A stretch of DNA of 64,000 nucleotides from Roseiarcus sp963820095 (GTDB taxonomy: Bacteria > Pseudomonadota > Alphaproteobacteria > Rhizobiales > Beijerinckiaceae). The notes under the pieces are model-generated. The model made no database searches, had not been told where the DNA came from, and worked only from the letters and a program-made list of their open reading frames with translations. Every line of letters starts with the position of its first letter. Position 1 is the first letter of the stretch. The translations under genes were made by a program, and so were the position numbers. Shown here in pieces: positions 61,178-64,000 of this stretch. The stretch is from the NCBI GenBank assembly GCA_963820095.1, contig CAWFZA010000037.1, positions 124,001 through 188,000 on the forward strand. Reading direction: 5' to 3'.

Positions 61178-62953
61178 CTACGATGCGCGCAAGCGCTGGC
61201 GAGACGGCGCTGCGTAAGCCGCGCAAACCCGCTCAATTGTCCCCGCCAGAGCCATGAACTCGACCGGCTTGACGAGGAACGCGTCGAACCCAACTGCGCT
61301 GGGGGAGCCTTTCCGCTCATCGAAAGCGTTAGCGGTCAGAGCGACGATGGGAGTGGGCGACCAGCCGCAGGCGGCCTCGAGCCGCCGAAGACGGCGGGTG
61401 GCCTCGTATCCATCGAGACCCGGCATCTTGAGATCCATCAGGATCACGTCGAACGGGCGCGACTCGAGGGGAGCGATCGGCGAAGCGAGACGCAACGCCT
61501 CCTCGCCGTCGAGCGCGCGGACGACCTCGAAACCCAAGCGATGCAAGGCATTCTGGGTGATGAGGGCGTTGATGTCGTTGTCTTCGGCGACAAGCGCGCG
61601 ACGGACGGACGGGACCGAGAGACGCGGCGCGAGCGCGGCAGGCTCACAATCCAAGCCCACGCGCTCCAATAGCGAGCGAGCGCGGACGGGCTTGACTAGC
61701 CAGCCATCGAAACCCCTAAGCGCCGTCTGCCCGAAGGTGCGTCGCTCGAACGGCGAAAACAGCACGAGCCTGCGCCGCACGCCGGTCTCTTGCGCGGCTT
61801 GGGCCAAGCGATTGGTCGCCTCGAGGCCCAGGGCGCAATCGACAATGACCACATCGAGCTTCTGTGGGCTCCGCAATGCTTCAAGGCCGGCATCGAGGCC
61901 GTGAGCGCGGTCTACGCGAACTCCCGCTTCGGCAAGGCGCGCTTCCATGGCAGGCGCCTCGAAGGGCGAATCCGCGATAATAAGCGCACGCCTCTCGTCG
62001 CGCGCGCACTGCCTCTCCTCGAGGGCGCGGGGCGGGGCGACCGAGCCGCATTCTTGCAGCGGCACGGCGAACGAGAAGATTGACCCTCCTCCGGGGTTGT
62101 CAGCGAGCGTCAGCTCGCCGCCCATGAGGCGGACAAGTTCGCGCGAGATCGCGAGCCCGAGGCCCGCGCCCTCGAACCTGCGCGCGCCCGAGCCGTCGCC
62201 TTGCTCGAAACTATCGAAGATCGCGGCCCGGCGCTCTTCCGGGACGCCAGGCCCGGTGTCGGTCACCGAGAACCGTGCGACGCCCTCTTTCCTGCGCTCG
62301 ACCGCAACGCACACGCCGCCGCGGTCGGTGAATTTGACCGCGTTGCCGGCCAGGTTGGTGAGGACCTGGCGCAAGCGTAGGCCATCCGCGCGAACGAAGC
62401 GCGGCGCCTCGGCGCTGAACGAGCATGCGATCTCGATGCCTTTGCTTTGCGCCCGCGGCGCGATCAGCTCGACCACGCCCTCGGTGATCCGGCGCAAGTC
62501 GACCGTCTCGATGATAAGATCGAAACGGCCAGCCTCGATCTTGGCCAGATCGAGGATCTCGTCGACCAGCGCGATAAGGGCGCCCCCCGAAATACGGATG
62601 GCCTCGACGTAGCTTGCGTTTTCGAGATCGAGCGGGGCCTCACGCAACAGGTCGGCCATCCCCAGAATGCCGCTGATTGGGGTTCGGATCTCGTGGCTCA
62701 TTGTCGTCAAGAATCGCGATTTGGCTTCGTTCGCAGCCTCCGCGCGATCCCGCCCCCCCGCCACTTCCTGGAGCCGCCAGAGTTGGTCCCGCAGGCCCTC
62801 GTTCTCGGCGGCGACTCGCCTCGCGCGCGCTTCCGCCTGGCACAGGACGCGGGCGACCGCGGCGGCGAGCGCAAGCCCCAAGGCCATCGCGACGCCGGCC
62901 TGAAGCCAAAGCGCATGCGCCTCGATACCCGCCAAGCCGGCGCCCAAATCCAT
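61178..62953 (-). CDS. Hybrid sensor histidine kinase with two receiver-like domains
   Basis: A 591-aa protein. One membrane helix (residues 18-38, VAMALGLALAAAVARVLC), a coiled coil to residue 75, HisKA with His87 in FLTTMSHEIRTPISGILGMA, then HATPase: LRLRQVLTNLAGNAVKFTDR (N box), VTDTGPGVPEERRAAIFDSF (G1) and GAGLGLAISRELVRLMGG (G2). Next a divergent receiver (RALIIADSP, VVIVDCALG, WLVKPVR) and a canonical receiver (LVAEDNDINALITQNAL, ILMDLKMPGLDGYEA, FLVKPVEF). There is no recognisable sensory domain and no adjacent output regulator, so an orphan phosphorelay kinase. Confidence 0.93.
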   Translation of the reverse strand: MDLGAGLAGIEAHALWLQAGVAMALGLALAAAVARVLCQAEARARRVAAENEGLRDQLWRLQEVAGGRDRAEAANEAKSRFLTTMSHEIRTPISGILGMADLLREAPLDLENASYVEAIRISGGALIALVDEILDLAKIEAGRFDLIIETVDLRRITEGVVELIAPRAQSKGIEIACSFSAEAPRFVRADGLRLRQVLTNLAGNAVKFTDRGGVCVAVERRKEGVARFSVTDTGPGVPEERRAAIFDSFEQGDGSGARRFEGAGLGLAISRELVRLMGGELTLADNPGGGSIFSFAVPLQECGSVAPPRALEERQCARDERRALIIADSPFEAPAMEARLAEAGVRVDRAHGLDAGLEALRSPQKLDVVIVDCALGLEATNRLAQAAQETGVRRRLVLFSPFERRTFGQTALRGFDGWLVKPVRARSLLERVGLDCEPAALAPRLSVPSVRRALVAEDNDINALITQNALHRLGFEVVRALDGEEALRLASPIAPLESRPFDVILMDLKMPGLDGYEATRRLRRLEAACGWSPTPIVALTANAFDERKGSPSAVGFDAFLVKPVEFMALAGTIERVCAAYAAPSRQRLRAS

Positions 62954-63073
62954 CCGCGATCTCGCTTAGGCCGGCTCCGCGCCGGTCGCCTATGCGATCC
63001 ATGGTTTCAGCCGGCTGTTGCAGATCCCTTGGGCAATTCGAATCAATTGTAGGCAATCCCGGCGATTTCCCCT

Positions 63074-64000
63074 TCACGCAGCGGCAATGGCGCGATCGGG
63101 CGCGCCCCGGTAGGAGAGCGCTTCGGCCAGATGCGTGCGATGGGTCGGGCCGCCGCCGTCGAGGTCGGCGAGCGTGCGCGCCAGCTTGAGCACGCGATGA
63201 TAGCCGCGCGCCGAAAGACGCAGCCGCTCGGCGGCTTCGCGCAAGAGCGCCATGCCCCCCGCGTCCGCATTCGCGATCTCCTCGACCAGCCTCGCCGGCG
63301 CGCCCGCATTGCACATGACGCCGTCCAGCCCGAGTTTGGCGTACCGCGTGATCTGAATCCTGCGCGCCTCGGCCACCCGAGCCGCGGCCTCCGCCGACCC
63401 CTCTTGCGCCGCTGGCGCCATCAGGTCCGCAGCCGAAACCGACGGCACGCCGACCACCAGGTCGAAACGGTCCAGGAGCGGACCGGAAAGGCGGCCGAGA
63501 TATTGAGCCACGCAGCGCTCGTTTGGCGCGCGCTTGCAGGCATAGCCCGGCTCATCGGCCATGCCGCACCGGCACGGATTCATCGCCGCGACCAGTTGAA
63601 AGCGGGCGGGATAGACGATGCGATGATTGGCGCGCGCGATCGCCACTTCGCCCGTCTCGAGCGGCTGGCGCAAACTATCCAGCACTTGGGGCTGAAACTC
63701 AGGCAATTCGTCGAGGAACAGGACGCCGTTATGCGCGAGCGAAATCTCGCCGGGCTTGGCGTGCACGCCGCCGCCGACGAGGGCCGGCATGGAAGCGGAA
63801 TGATGCGGGGAGCGGAACGGGCGCCGATCGGTCAAAACCCCGCCGGCGAGCGCGCCGGCAACCGAATGGATCATCGACACTTCGAGCAACTCGCGAGGGG
63901 TCAGAGGCGGCAGGATCGAGGGCAGGCGCTGGGCGAGCATCGACTTTCCCGCGCCCGGCGAGCCGCTCATCAAGAGGTTGTGGCCCCCGGCGGCGGCGAC
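63074..64000 (-). CDS. YifB/ComM-family Mg-chelatase-like AAA+ ATPase, 3' part
   Basis: C-terminal 308 residues of an approximately 510-aa protein; the 5' part lies beyond the right edge. Walker A is LLMSGSPGAGKSMLAQRLPS, Walker B GVLFLDELPEFQPQVLDSLR, then ANHRIVYPARFQLVAAMNPC with four cysteines (CRCG...C...C), GRLSGPLLDRFDLVV and the C-terminal Mg_chelatase_C domain ending RTHLAEALSYRG. ComM promotes branch migration during natural transformation in studied bacteria. Stop at 63074. Confidence 0.94.
   Translation of the reverse strand, partial: VAAAGGHNLLMSGSPGAGKSMLAQRLPSILPPLTPRELLEVSMIHSVAGALAGGVLTDRRPFRSPHHSASMPALVGGGVHAKPGEISLAHNGVLFLDELPEFQPQVLDSLRQPLETGEVAIARANHRIVYPARFQLVAAMNPCRCGMADEPGYACKRAPNERCVAQYLGRLSGPLLDRFDLVVGVPSVSAADLMAPAAQEGSAEAAARVAEARRIQITRYAKLGLDGVMCNAGAPARLVEEIANADAGGMALLREAAERLRLSARGYHRVLKLARTLADLDGGGPTHRTHLAEALSYRGAPDRAIAAA

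Noticed and set aside
1..64000. CRISPR array, prophage or insertion sequence
   Set aside because: No regularly spaced direct repeats, no transposase or integrase motifs and no phage structural genes were found on either strand.

Overview
The window is GC-rich chromosomal DNA of an alphaproteobacterium, most likely of the order Hyphomicrobiales (rhizobia and methylotrophs). The grounds are the ccmI-ccmE-ccmF-ccmH order, the yciB/ftsY pair, a PEP-CTERM tail of the PxxPAWSLML type, NnrU, a SUV3-like helicase next to an S4 protein, and several sugar-acid transport and oxidation modules. No rRNA, phage structural genes, integrase, transposase or CRISPR array is visible.

Layout. 1-9.4 kb: a CUT2-type sugar ABC transporter (ATPase 3' end, two permeases, binding protein), then a histidinol-dehydrogenase-family alcohol dehydrogenase, a LacI regulator, an unknown Cys-rich-tailed protein, a metallo-beta-lactamase-fold hydrolase, a 3-hydroxyacyl-CoA-dehydrogenase-like protein and an SDR. 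This looks like one catabolic operon for an unknown polyol or sugar acid. 9.4-9.9 kb: a lone TIR-domain gene. 10.2-14.4 kb: cytochrome c maturation. 15-20 kb: DUF2000, a CLC channel, yciB, ftsY, a pseudouridine synthase. 20-27.7 kb: PEP-CTERM di-haem peroxidase, PEP-mutase-like protein, acetyltransferase, decayed vapBC with an intact palindromic operator, IlvD/Edd dehydratase, nnrU, a methyltransferase, a GYD protein. 27.8-33.9 kb: tRNA-Arg(UCG), a second CUT2 transporter with an SDR, and a 49-nt copy of the tRNA 3' part. 33.9-42.8 kb: S4 protein and helicase, gluconolactonase, dienelactone hydrolase, SDRs, hisE, small conserved proteins. 43.2-51.6 kb: a glycan or glycolipid locus (acyltransferase-aminotransferase fusion, two glycosyltransferases, KAS II, an LPG-synthase-type membrane protein, a WbpB-like dehydrogenase). 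52.2-64 kb: ftsK, an acyl-CoA ligase remnant, aldo/keto reductase, proB, a divergent CLC, an exostosin-like protein, a hybrid histidine kinase and the 3' part of a comM/yifB gene.

Two things stand out. First, a dispersed repeat has two long copies (17.2 and 50.3 kb) and a shorter one (50.5 kb). It carries a conserved loop closed by stems that differ but still pair, a T-tract, and a second AT-rich hairpin whose arms also co-vary. One copy lies about 60 bp downstream of a perfect TTGACA-18-TATAAT promoter. This looks like a structured RNA or terminator-like mobile element. Second, at least a dozen genes, including probable housekeeping ones, are broken by single-base frameshifts, mostly an apparent extra base. 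I read most of these as assembly error, so the affected entries are typed as pseudogenes with that caveat.
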